The position numbers were made by a program, and so were the translations under genes. Below are positions 7,093 to 15,714 of a DNA stretch of 17,038 nucleotides, piece after piece (position 1 is the stretch's first letter; each line of letters opens with the position of its first letter). A model generated the notes under the pieces. It worked only from the letters and a program-made list of their open reading frames with translations, had not been told where the DNA came from and did not search any database. The DNA lies in the NCBI GenBank assembly GCA_037447655.1, contig JBBHKE010000374.1, forward strand, positions 1 to 17,038. Direction: 5' to 3'. Origin of the DNA: Zygnema cylindricum. Its lineage: Eukaryota; Streptophyta; Zygnematophyceae; Zygnematales; Zygnemataceae.

Positions 7093-8240
7093 ATGGAGGA
7101 CACAGAATTGCACGTTATGGGCCCACCCTTTAGGGTACCCACATTCAATGGATCTGGGTTCATCTATTGGGAAGCCATGATGATGGGAGCTTTGTGCGAA
7201 AAACGATACTGGGGTATCGTCAGTGGATAAGTGAAACGTCCACCTTCGGGAACTCCACCAGGATTTGGAGGAGTAAGGTACCTGCAGCAACGGCTGCCTC
7301 AGCGGAGGAGGCAAATGATGGGGACAGCAGTGTGTCCAAAATGGGGAAAGGGATGGAGACACCCCTTACTCATATTGCCACAGTACTGGGAGCGGCGACC
7401 GTGAAGACCGCGGAGAACGATACTCAAATGTGGGAGGATGTAAACATGGCTGCCAAGAACTTCATTCTGAGGCACCTCACTCAAGCTTTGGCCACCCCTC
7501 TTCTTCACATTTATAAGGCTGAGGAGTTGTGGGTGAGTTTGGTGGAGATTTATAGAGCTGAAACCATTCAGGAGCTCTAGTTGGGTGAGCAAAAGCTAGT
7601 GAGTTACACTTACAAAGGAGGAAAGATGTTAGATTACTATAATGATCTTTCTTGTTTGTATATGGTGATGGAAAGTGCCGGGTGGACAGGTACAATGAAA
7701 ATGAAAGTTAACACTCTTATCATAAAGTTACCAAATGAGTTCGAGAACATAGTGTACTGAGTACAAGAACATAGTGTACTGAGTACAAGAAATGCCTGAT
7801 AATTCATGGAAATGGAACACAACGGTCAGGATGATACTTGTGCAGGAAAACAAAATGGAGATTAGGAGAGGAGGGAAGAGCATTCAAGCTCTAGCAGCAG
7901 GAGGGGACCGATGGGGGAAGGACCCGAAGAAACCTTACAAAGCGGAAAGAGATCATTCTGGGGGACCGAGGCCCCCAAAGGGTATTTGTCATTTTTGCAA
8001 AAAGCCAGGACACTTCATCGCAGATTGTGTCAAGCTGTCCGAACTAAGGCTCCAAGTGAACCGTAAAGGGGGTTTCTCCGAAGGGAAGAGAAAGGCACTT
8101 ATGGTTACAAAAGTGACAAGAGAAACCGAGGATGAGTCCTCTGAGGAGGATGGGGAGCTTCTTCTTGACAAGAGTCTGGAGGAGAAGGAGATCCCTCGGA
8201 GACAAAAGTGTGCCCTTGGAGCAATTCGGAAAGCTCCACA
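7093..8240 (+). pseudogene. gag: copia gag (capsid and zinc knuckle), broken
   Basis: The structural gene for the virus-like particle. The first ATG (7093) is inside the LTR; a second in-frame ATG is at 7117, 4 bases after it. The N-terminal region carries VPTFNGSGFIYWEAM, the usual copia Gag start motif (F-x-G-x-x-Y-x-x-W), then GIVSG followed by TAA at 7228. Frame 1 gives way to frame 0 near 7262-7272. Frame 0 then holds AAKNFILRHLTQAL and LWVSLVEIY, a TAG at 7578, LDYYNDL, and LPNEFENIVY before TGA at 7758. A 22-bp tandem duplication (7744-7787) returns the reading to frame 1. That frame carries the CCHC knuckle C-x2-C-x4-H-x4-C at 7987-8028 (CHFCKKPGHFIADC) in a Lys/Arg-rich context, then an acidic stretch ESSEEDGELL. 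A further frame change at 8205-8245 leads into protease. Not translatable as one protein. Confidence 0.85.
7744..7787 (+). repeat. 22-bp tandem duplication in gag
   Basis: The unit AGAACATAGTGTACTGAGTA (plus CA) occurs at 7744-7765 and again at 7766-7787 without a difference. Since 22 is not a multiple of three it moves gag from frame 0 to frame 1, exactly the change needed to link the capsid part to the zinc knuckle. Both units carry the same TGA. Confidence 0.95.
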
Positions 8241-8696
8241 GGAAGGTGGATTATCGACTCAGGTGCATCCATGCATATGTGTCGTGATAAGGAACTCTTC
8301 ACTAAGCTAAGAAAGATCCTTACTGAAGAGATACAGTATGGGGATGGGAGAGTGGTTACAACAGATCTAGTGGGATCAGTAGATCAGAAAGTCTTAGTGG
8401 AGGGTAAGACTTCCATACTTACATTCTCAGATGTACTCTACATTCCTCAGCTGAGTAAAAATCTTGTCTCTACGTCTGTGCTATATGACAAAGAGTTTGA
8501 TACCTTCACTAGAAAAGGAGTCTTTACAGCTAAGTATGGGGATGAAGTTTACTTCACGGCCGATAAAGGTAGCTAAGGAATGTTTAGGCTTAACCTGAGT
8601 AATGAAAAGAAGAATGCTTATTATGCTGGTGTTCCTAAGTTGATGATTTGGCATAAGCGGTTGGGGCATGTGTATTTTGATAGGTTCACGAAATGA
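8208..8696 (+). pseudogene. pol: copia protease and integrase zinc-binding domain, broken
   Basis: Frame 0. The aspartic protease active site WIIDSGASMHMC is at about 8247-8282 (catalytic Asp codon at 8256); the protease cuts the Gag-Pol polyprotein. DVLYIPQLSKNLVS near 8431-8472 is the usual copia motif at the end of the protease part. TAA at 8574 interrupts just before the pre-integrase domain. Reading on in the same frame gives WHKRLGH with the two zinc-binding His codons at 8652 and 8667, then TGA at 8694. The matching Cys pair (C-S-G-C, 8753-8764) is in the next frame. The leading residues MCPWSN come from frame 0 upstream of the domain and are probably not native. The copy is inactive through stops, but the active-site residues themselves are intact. 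Confidence 0.88.
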
Positions 8697-8959
8697 AAAA
8701 TCTTGGGGTAGTAAAAGGCATTCAATTTGGGAATAATGAAATGATGGATTTTTGTAGTGGTTGTGCTCAAGATAAGGCTCACAGACTTCTCTTTCCCAAA
8801 GGCGCCAGATATAGAGGTGAGAAAGTGTTAGACTTGGTCCACACAGATATTTGGGGACCAGCAAAAGTACCTTCGGTTGGAGGAAAGAGGTTTATGATGA
8901 CAATAACCGATGACTGGTCTAGATACTCTAGAGTCTACTTTTATGAAAACAAAGTCTGA
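8693..8959 (+). pseudogene. pol: copia integrase, N-terminal part of the catalytic core
   Basis: Frame 2 segment. It carries the second half of the HHCC zinc motif (CSGC at 8753-8764), then the first catalytic aspartate in HTDIWGP (Asp codon at 8846) and DDWSRYSRVYF. It ends at TGA 8957-8959. A frame change near 8939-8943, in the T/A-rich TTTTATGAAAA, moves the continuing sequence (MKTKSEAS) to frame 0. So the integrase is split between three reading segments: zinc His pair in frame 0, Cys pair and first Asp in frame 2, second Asp and Glu in frame 0. Confidence 0.88.
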
Positions 8960-10592
8960 AGCATCAACTTACTTCAAAGAATATAAAGCCTGGAGTGAGA
9001 AGTTGCATGAAACCCCCATTAAGAGGATAAGGAGTGATATTGGGGGGGAATATACCTCTAACCAGTTTGAGGAATATTTGAGAGATGAGGGAGTGCAACA
9101 CCAGAAAACTGTACCATATAACCTGGAGCAAAATAGGGTAGCTGAGAGGTCGAATCAAACACTAGGAGATAGTGCATGCAGTATGTTGGCAGACAAGAAA
9201 ATAAGAAAGAGATTTTGGGCAGAAGCAATGAACAGTGCCAACTACATTAAGAATAGAGTCCTTACCTCAGCTGTAAAGGGAGTGACACCTTATGAGAGAT
9301 GGGTTGGAAGGAAACCAGATATCTCACACCTTAAAGTATTCGGTAGCCAAGTTTACAGTCTTGACACGGATAGGAAAAACTGGAAACTAGATGCTAAGGG
9401 AAAACTTGGATACTTTGTGGGATATAATGAGGATGTTAAGGGGTATAGAGTCTATGACTTAGCAAAAAAAGATATCATTTTGGTCAAACACCTACTTGTC
9501 ATGGATGAAGGAAAGTCATTTGATCCCTTCAAATATACAAAGAAGATAAAAATCAGATTCGAGTTCGAAAGTGAGGAGAACTCGATCGTTCCCGAAAATG
9601 ACATGAGTGAAACTGTTATTGCAGATTCAAGGGAGATCCGAGATACACAAGACTCACCGGAAACCTCACATACTCCTATGGACCTCGAGGAGATAGAAGA
9701 AGTGAGACCAAAATCGGCTTCCGTGGACATGGGAGCCGATGAGACATTGAGGAGAAATCCAAGACTTCCATCCATTCCAGCTTCGAATTTTGAGGGAGGG
9801 AGAACGAGTAGCAAAAAGATACAGGAAAAAAAGGCCCTTCATAAGGTATCTAAGCTATCTCACCCAGATGAGCCTCAGTCTTACTTGGAGGCCGTGAATA
9901 GTCCAAAGAAGGAAAGATGGATTAGAGCCATAAATGATGAGATGGCTTCTATCATGGAAGCAAATACTTGGGAACTAGCAGATTGTCCTCCAGATGGAAA
10001 ACCTATTGGGTGTAAATGGGTATTTAAACTAAAACTGAACCCAAATAATACAATTGAGAGATGTAAGGCTCGATTGGTAGCGAACGGATTCACCCAAAAG
10101 GAGGGGATTGACTATGAGGAGACATTTGCTCCAGTTGTTCGGTTCCCATCAGTAAAGATTCTTCTCAGTTTGACAGCAGCGGAAGACATAGAAATACACC
10201 AGATGGACATTAAGACTGCTTTTCTTAATGGTGAGTTAGAGGAAGAAATTTTCATGAGGCAACCCGAGGGGTTCGTGGAAGAAGGAGAAGAGAACGACGT
10301 CTGCAGGCTCATAAAGTCCTTATATGGACTGAAGCAGGCTCCCCGACAATGGAATAAGAAACTATATGAGTTTCTCACCGATCTGGGATATACCCGGATC
10401 AGCTTTGACAATTCTATCTATATGTTTGAAGATGAGAATGGTGTCATTTTTATTGCAATTTATGTGGATGATCTGCTTGTATTGAGTAAGTCTTTGGAAA
10501 AGATCAATAAGCTAAAGAAAGATCTTAGTGGCAGATTTGATATGAAGGATTTAGGAGAGACAAAATATATTTTGGGGATCCAAATGGAGTGA
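8910..10592 (+). pseudogene. pol: copia integrase (C-terminal) and reverse transcriptase
   Basis: The longest open frame in the window (560 codons). True sequence starts near 8943; the first dozen residues are frame shadow. The second integrase aspartate is in RSDIGGEY (codon 9036) and the glutamate in VAERSNQ (codon 9144), 35 residues apart, which is the DDX35E spacing. GRKPDISHLKVFG and KGYRVYDL mark the integrase C-terminal region. An acidic, variable linker (about 9550-9800) leads to the RT domain at about 9860: GCKWVFKLK, ARLVANGF, DYEETFAPV, QMDIKTAFLNGELEEEI (Asp codon 10206), LYGLKQAPRQW and YVDD at 10461-10472. RT catalytic residues are intact. TGA at 10590 interrupts after LGIQME, where relatives usually have Glu-Arg-Asp, so a CGA to TGA change is likely. 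It is nested between LTRs as the element's pol. Confidence 0.93.
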
Positions 10593-11461
10593 GATAGGGA
10601 GAAGATGATTATTAGACTTACTCAGAAAAAAGCCATAGGTAATATGCTTGAGAAATTTCAGATGGAAAATGCTAACAGTTGTACCACTCCCATGGACTTG
10701 AAAAAAGTAAGTGATAGGAGTGTAGAAGGAGGAGTGATGATCTTAGACAATCAGATGAGTCCAGATGAGAGAGAGTTTATGAAGTCTATCCCTTATAGAC
10801 AAGTCGTAAAAAAATTTGATCTATTTTATGAACTGTACCAGGACGGACATAGCTGCAGCAGTTAGAGTTCTCAGTATGAGTCTTAATGATCCTAGGAAGA
10901 GAGACTGGGAGGCAGCCAAGAGAGTCATGAGATATCTGGTTGGAACCAGAGAATTATGGTTGCATTTGGGAGGGGAGCACACTAATATCACCACTTGGAG
11001 TGATGCCAGTTATAGGGATGCACCTATGAGAAGATGCACTTCTGGATATGTTTTGTTATGGGGGAAGGTGCTTGCTGTTGGAGTAGTAAGCAACAAAGGT
11101 GGTTGCTCAGTCTACTATGGAGGCTGAGTGTATGGCGTCTTGTTCTGCTATAAAAGAACTAATGTGGGTGAAGTTATTGTTGCAAAAACTGGGATATATG
11201 AAGGAGGGAGTGCATGAAATCTTTTGCGATAATCAAGCTGCAATCGCAATTGCAGCCAATCCAAAACACCATTTCAAAGCAAAACATATGGACATAAGAT
11301 TAAGCTGCGTAAGAGAAAAAGTTGAAAATAAAATTTTAAATCTTGAATATAGACGTGATGAAGAAATGGTGGCTGACATGATGACCAAACTTGTGCCATC
11401 TCCTAAATTAAAATATTGTCGGGAAAAATGCGGGTTGAACGAAAAATTAAAATTAGACTAG
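10593..11461 (+). pseudogene. pol: copia RT tail and RNase H, broken
   Basis: After TGA 10590 the same frame 0 continues with LTQKKAIGNMLEKF, CTTPMD and IPYRQVV to about 10806. There a run of seven A marks a frame change to frame 1 (10816 onward), with NCTRTDIAAAV, the end of RT; relatives usually have Arg-Pro-Asp where this copy has Arg-Thr-Asp. RNase H follows: SDASY (catalytic Asp codon 11002), TSGYVLLWG, then a second frame change near 11090 to frame 2 with STMEAECMA (Glu codon 11120), FCDNQAAI (Asp codon 11228), AKHMDIR and DMMTKLVP. It stops at 11459-11461. RNase H removes the RNA strand during reverse transcription. Its residues survive, but in two frames. Confidence 0.88.
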
Positions 11462-11474
11462 AAAATTAGGGGAG
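11462..11474 (+). promoter_or_regulatory. polypurine tract
   Basis: AAAATTAGGGGAG lies immediately 5' of the right LTR TG and directly follows the RNase H stop. This is the expected plus-strand primer site of an LTR retrotransposon and fixes the 5' boundary of the right LTR. Confidence 0.75.
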
Positions 11475-12473
11475 TGTTAAATTAATAGATTTCTAGAGTA
11501 TTTTCTAGGTTTAATATGTTAGAATAAAAGAAAAAGAAGAAGGACGGACAGTCTGCCTCCACCTCCTCTCTCTAGCCCCCATACTTGTTATAGTCACTGA
11601 AAGATAGAGAGGGTGGTTGATCCATGGCTGCCTTAGTTCAACGGGCAGTTATTTTTAGTAGGTTACTAATAATATACCTGACAGACCCGGGATTTGATCC
11701 CGGTACCTACGGTTCCTCAAGTTGACTAATAACGGTCAGCTTTATCCTATTAGACTAGGACCAATGCTAAGTGCTATAGTATGTGATAGATATATAAATA
11801 TTTTGGAAGGAAAAAACCCATTTAACTAAAACTGTATACGGTGTTCATAGATACAGTTTTATGAAAGTACAAAGTACGACATTATTTCAAAACGTATACC
11901 ACGCATTTTTTGACAACCGAAACAAATGTCGCGCAAGTATTTATAACGGCTAAGATTGCGTCTCGCCGCAAATCCAACCGCGCACATCATCACCGAAATC
12001 TCGGAGTGGTCACTTTGGCGTTTTGTGACGTGGCATGACTTCGGGCCAAGTGGAGAGATGACATTCGGTCATGGGAATTCCGAGGAATGTACGAACGAGT
12101 AAGAAGCACACATGCGTCCACTTAATATCCTTATCGTACCTAGGCCGTACAAAAGGTACACCGGCAGTAGTAGTTTTTGGTACAGTACAGTAATCTGATT
12201 GGTCCGTACTTCACTAGATAGAAGTTATTAGAGGGAATCAGGACTTAGAAAATTTTGGTTGGTAGTCACGTCTCCCTTTGAGAGTTTGTACAAATTGGCA
12301 TTTTTACTGCCTCATAACTTATCGGTTCGTTGGCCGTTTCAATGATTTTTTTTCCAACGGACTCAGGGAAGTCCACGCTGCACAGGGGTGCAGCAAACTG
12401 TCATTTTGCCTTAGTTAAATACTATCTAGAGGCTTCTTGTATTCTGTGATCCAATGGAGGACACAAAATTGCA
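11475..12473 (+). repeat. 3' LTR
   Basis: 999 bp, starting TGTTAAATTAATAG and ending ATTGCA. It matches 6077-7112 and carries the same CCAAT/TATA set (TATATAAATA at 11791-11800). Compared with the 5' LTR it lacks 34 bp at 12412/12413. It includes an ATG corresponding to the gag start (12453) followed by ACACAAAATTGCA, then unrelated flanking DNA, which shows that the repeat really includes the start of gag. Confidence 0.85.
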
Positions 12474-12478
12474 GTCAG
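12474..12478 (+). repeat. target site duplication (right)
   Basis: GTCAG follows the ATTGCA end of the right LTR and pairs with GTCAC at 6072-6076, with one mismatch. Confidence 0.5.
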
Positions 12479-12590
12479 AATTTCACCAAACCCTAAACAT
12501 CTACAATTTCACAAAAATCTAGACGTCTACAATTGTCGCTGTTTTTGTTGGCGTCACCAATCGTCGGAAGTTTGGTAGTCGTCTCCTACC

Positions 12591-12636
12591 GTCACAAAGT
12601 TGTACCTTTAATCGTCACAAAGTCGTACCTACGTCT
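12591..12636 (+). repeat. 23-bp tandem duplication
   Basis: GTCACAAAGTTGTACCT starts at 12591 and GTCACAAAGTCGTACCT starts 23 bases later at 12614, differing by a single T/C over that core. It lies next to ACGTCTACAACCGTCAC (12631-12647), which is also found at 372-388. Confidence 0.65.
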
Positions 12637-12660
12637 ACAACCGTCACCTTTCAAAGTTCC

Positions 12661-12808
12661 GATTTCATTTCGCACATTGGGACGCTCATCAAAGTAGTAC
12701 GTAGAATCTTCACTACACCACAAATTGTTATTAGACAAAAGAAATTATTAGTATCAATAACAAAATAGTGTCGTTGATGCTAATTTGTGTATCAATCCCA
12801 TCGCCAAA
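12661..12808 (+). repeat. dispersed repeat X, copy d
   Basis: The left part (CATTTCGCACATTGGGACGC, then CAAAGTA) matches 982-1012. The right part ends with TAATTTGTGTATCAATCCCATCGCCAAAAA, split as TAATTTGTGTATCAATC and CCATCGCCAAAAA, the counterpart of TAATTTGGGTTCAAGGC and CCCTTTGCCAAAA at 1089-1118. It is more diverged than copies a and c. Confidence 0.45.
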
Positions 12809-14179
12809 AAAAATATTTAATTGTTATTTCTCCTTAACGTTGATTTAGGTGTACAGGATCCGCTGTCATGACATACACGTTAAAATAAGAAGAAGTACAA
12901 AATCTGACAATCCGTACCACGTCTCGTCCTTGCCGTGACAAAACTCCATAACTCTAATTTGGGCTTGTTGATAAACAATCATTACGCCGTTCATAATTAT
13001 ACACTAAAATAGGTACATATTAATTGGGTCAAAATGTACGGTTTTCGTCCTTTTTTTTACTTGTTTTATAATTGTATTTAGAGTTTTTTCGCACGCGTGA
13101 ATATTTTCACAATAAAAGAGGTGCGAGTACAACATATGACAAAGTGTACATTGTGAGGTGGTGCATTCGAATCCACGTTTCGGGTTGTTTAACGCAGTGA
13201 CCGTATAACTTTAGTAGGTTTTTCCGGTTCACTTTAGTATCATGTATGAACGAAACTATAACGATATGTATTCTATTTATTTGTTTCGTTTCATTTAACT
13301 TACACTGAACTATGTGATTGATTTTAATATTCCTTGTCATTCGCATGGATATCGAGCGTTGTATGACGAAAAATGTGGACCATTAACTTTAATAAGGTGC
13401 CTATTGGGTTGTTTTATTAGGCTTCATACATTGTATTATAGGCACTTAATTCTAATAAGGATGCGTTAAGTCGTGTCAAACGTATAACGATCCTCTTATT
13501 AGTATCATTGTTAATTGTAATTGAGGGTCCAACGGATAACAAACCACATTTAGGATACTTTTTAATTCTAATTGGAGGTAAAACGCCGACACAGTTGATC
13601 ATCAGCCATCGGAAGAGAATCATTGGCTGTTGCCAAAAACACGTGGCATGATTAATATCCTCGTATTTGTAAAGCTTGTCGGTGATCGTATAGGACGATG
13701 GAAAAACCGCGTGTCACTGTTACAACCCTCGAATGTCATCTCATCAATTTTTACCCATACAACCTGTAAGCTGGAGGTGTTCCGTTGCGTTGTCAATATT
13801 TCCGGCGACAACGTCATATTTGAAATGTTCTGCCAAACTGCACCAAAACTTATGTGTTCCCGCTTTTATTCTCTCGTTTTAAAATTTTAATATTATTGAA
13901 AGCCCCAAAAACGTTCAAATTTTGAAATTTTTACGTGAGCAACCAAAATGGCGATTCCCTCTATTTTTACCGCGCAAATTCACTTTCGCTTATATCGCTT
14001 TTACTATATAAATGCATCTATGAAAATGACAAGCACATTACCAACCCTTTGTCGTCGTTTCCTTCGGTTGTCATTCTTTTCATGTTCGGCTGCTCTTTCA
14101 TCTTGTTCATTTAGTGATATTCCAAGTTTGGAAGTATGTGGACCCTCACTAAGATTTGGGGTGCCAACCCTTAGAATAG
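12809..14179. other. non-coding stretch right of the copia element
   Basis: No supported gene. An 86-codon frame at 13630-13890 (plus strand) and overlapping minus-strand frames have no recognisable motif, and their codons do not favour one strand. Several AATTCTAATT and CTTTAATAAGG motifs recur between 13380 and 13570, but they are too short to define a repeat. Confidence 0.5.
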
Positions 14180-14401
14180 CGTCATCATTACCATAATCCA
14201 CTAATTGAACACGATGAGGAAGACGAGAGGAACAATGAGGAAAACCCATTTCCAAACGAGGAAGACGGTGAGCGGAATGGCAACGAGAGTGAGCCGGAAG
14301 TGGAAACGTCGGTTGATCCGGCGACGATCGTGGATGGGCTTTTTCCGTCCTCAGCCAACGCGAGAGCACGTGTTGCCCACCGAAAAATTCTGTTATTCTG
14401 A
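14180..14401 (+). pseudogene. unrecognised acidic coding-like fragment
   Basis: An open stretch of 73 codons between TAG 14177 and TGA 14399 with no ATG in frame, so at best an exon or a gene remnant. It reads IEHDEEDERNNEENPFPNEE, then GERNGNESEPEVETS and NARARVAHRKILL: a Glu/Asp/Asn-rich tract followed by a basic end. After the stop, a neighbouring frame continues LRQLLALKMKKMQQ to a TAG, as if a one-base indel separated them. This pattern resembles the charged, poorly conserved C-terminus of many plant proteins, including some transposase-derived ones, but no family can be named. Two other frames in the same bases are also open, one of 82 codons on the plus strand and one of 157 codons on the minus strand, so the coding frame is not certain. 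Confidence 0.25.
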
Positions 14402-14906
14402 GACAACTGCTGGCACTGAAGATGAAGAAGATGCAACAGTAGTCATCGTATAACAAATCAAAAGAGGAAGCTTCCACAAATACCGATGGTTGAACAACAA
14501 CTTTGACAGACTATAACTCTCACAAAAACGCCCCAATGGTCTTGAAAATTTACCACAGTGTAGATAACATACAAAGGAACACACACACACAAAATTTCAA
14601 TGAATTACCCACACAGATCTGTGAGATATGCAGAAATGAAAATACATAAAACTAAGCGTACAGTTTTTATATCATTTGTTCCTAAATCAAATTCACTAAG
14701 TCCTACTTCTATACACCGAAACTACACTAAGCTGTACGGAGGCATTCCAGCCGTACATCTAACATTCTAACACAACAAATACTGTGAGTATACCTGTGTA
14801 CTGAAAGTATGTCATAAACCACATTCTCAACACTAAACAACTAATTCACTACATACAAAATTATGTTCTACCAAATATTTACACCGAAGTTCACACAACG
14901 TAAAGT
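14402..14906. other. AT-rich non-coding stretch
   Basis: Nothing recognisable beyond a short ACACACACACAC run near 14580. Open frames are short. Confidence 0.5.
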
Positions 14907-14946
14907 GATAGTGATCTAGTCACGCCGATAGTGATCTAATCATGCC
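14907..14946 (+). repeat. 20-bp tandem duplication
   Basis: GATAGTGATCTAGTCACGCC at 14907-14926 is followed by GATAGTGATCTAATCATGCC at 14927-14946. The two units differ by one G/A and one C/T transition. Confidence 0.85.
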
Positions 14947-15241
14947 TCGTCAGTATTTTTTGGCTGCGGATGTCAACTGTCCGATTAGAGGATTTGGGAC
15001 CGTAGAATTGACTTCACGAATTCCCGTGGTCTTGCCGAATATCCGTACGTCCACGGAGGACATACACACACATTTCTCTCAAGTGACGACGCGTGTCCCA
15101 AGTGTGAATGAACCGTGAACTCCCAACTTCACTGTCGCACTAATTTGGGTAAGTACTGAGCCGAACTCAACCAAAAATAACTTAAGTCCTGAACAACTCT
15201 CTCTCCCTCACAGCTGAGGCATAGAGAGGACTAAAGCTTTT

Positions 15242-15391
15242 TAAAAACAACAAATTCAACACGTGTCGACTAAGGTTACTCGAATGCGAGTAATAAATAG
15301 GATGTTGAAAGACTGCGAAAGGAACGGGTCTGCGAAACTCATCCCGAAAACCATGAGGAAGTTTCCGGAACATTTTACTCGAGTGTACAGA
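15242..15391 (+). other. possible exon remnant, unrecognised
   Basis: A plus-strand frame (ATG-like start region near 15263, open to 15466) reads VTRMRVINRMLKDCERNGSA, then IPKTMRKFPEHFTRVYRT, with a balanced, basic composition unlike the AT-driven frames nearby. It is followed at about 15393 by AAGTAAGC, which fits a plant 5' splice site, after which the frame turns Phe-rich. No family recognised. The opposite strand is also open for 75 codons, so this is only a suggestion. Confidence 0.2.
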
Positions 15392-15714
15392 ACAAGTAAG
15401 CAATTTCATCCTACCTTCCCCTTTGTATTAAATGGTTTTATTACACCACTAAAAACGTTTATTTAAAGAATGTTTCATTGTGATTTTTTAGTTTTTATTA
15501 TTATTTTTAACCGTTTTTATGGTTTTCCTCATGTCACATTTAGGTCTGTAACGACAAGAAAATGTCGTCTCTGGATGAACGGTGAACTGACAAAAATTCA
15601 CTGGTATTGTGCAGACGATTAGATGTCAAGGGATACACAAGGAAATAAATGTGAAGTCATTGAATTAGCAACGAAAATTAGTCGTCGCTGATAATGTTAC
15701 ATCAACATTTCGTC

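Larger units (their letters stand above)
6077..7112 (+). repeat. 5' LTR
   Basis: 1036 bp, matching 11475-12473 at about 93-94% by hand count. The 5' end reads CGTTGAAATTAATAG against TGTTAAATTAATAG in the right LTR, so the canonical TG has become CG here; the 3' end is ATTGCA, giving TG...CA ends. A CCAAT/TATA pair at 6364-6403 puts U3 in the first third. Differences are sparser in the first 330 bp (about 12) than in the rest (about 53). The LTR contains the first in-frame gag ATG (7093). It also holds a 34-bp segment (7018-7051) missing from the right LTR. Confidence 0.85.
6077..12473 (+). mobile_element. Ty1/copia LTR retrotransposon, complete but degenerate
   Basis: A 6397-bp element with two direct LTRs and, between them in copia order, gag with a zinc knuckle, protease, integrase, reverse transcriptase and RNase H. 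Integrase ahead of RT marks it as copia rather than gypsy. RNase H ends at 11461, followed at once by a polypurine tract (11462-11474), so there is no env-like or extra ORF. The hand-aligned LTRs differ at about 65 of roughly 995 positions plus a 34-bp and a few 1-bp indels, so the insertion is old. The coding region has about six frame changes and five or six stops (near 7228, 7265, 7578, 7758, 8205-8245, 8574, 8694, 8940, 10590, 10810 and 11090). It therefore cannot make a full polyprotein. One stretch of 560 codons (8910-10592) remains open. Confidence 0.95.

Noticed and set aside
12474-12492. TTCACC/TCACC as an alternative target duplication (6073-6077 and 12484-12488)
   Set aside because: It would add GTCAGAATT to the right LTR without a counterpart in the left LTR, and would lose the canonical CA end. 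GTCAC/GTCAG fits both ends better.
13630-13890. 86-codon plus-strand ORF as a gene
   Set aside because: No motif, overlapping open frames on the other strand and no sign of coding bias.
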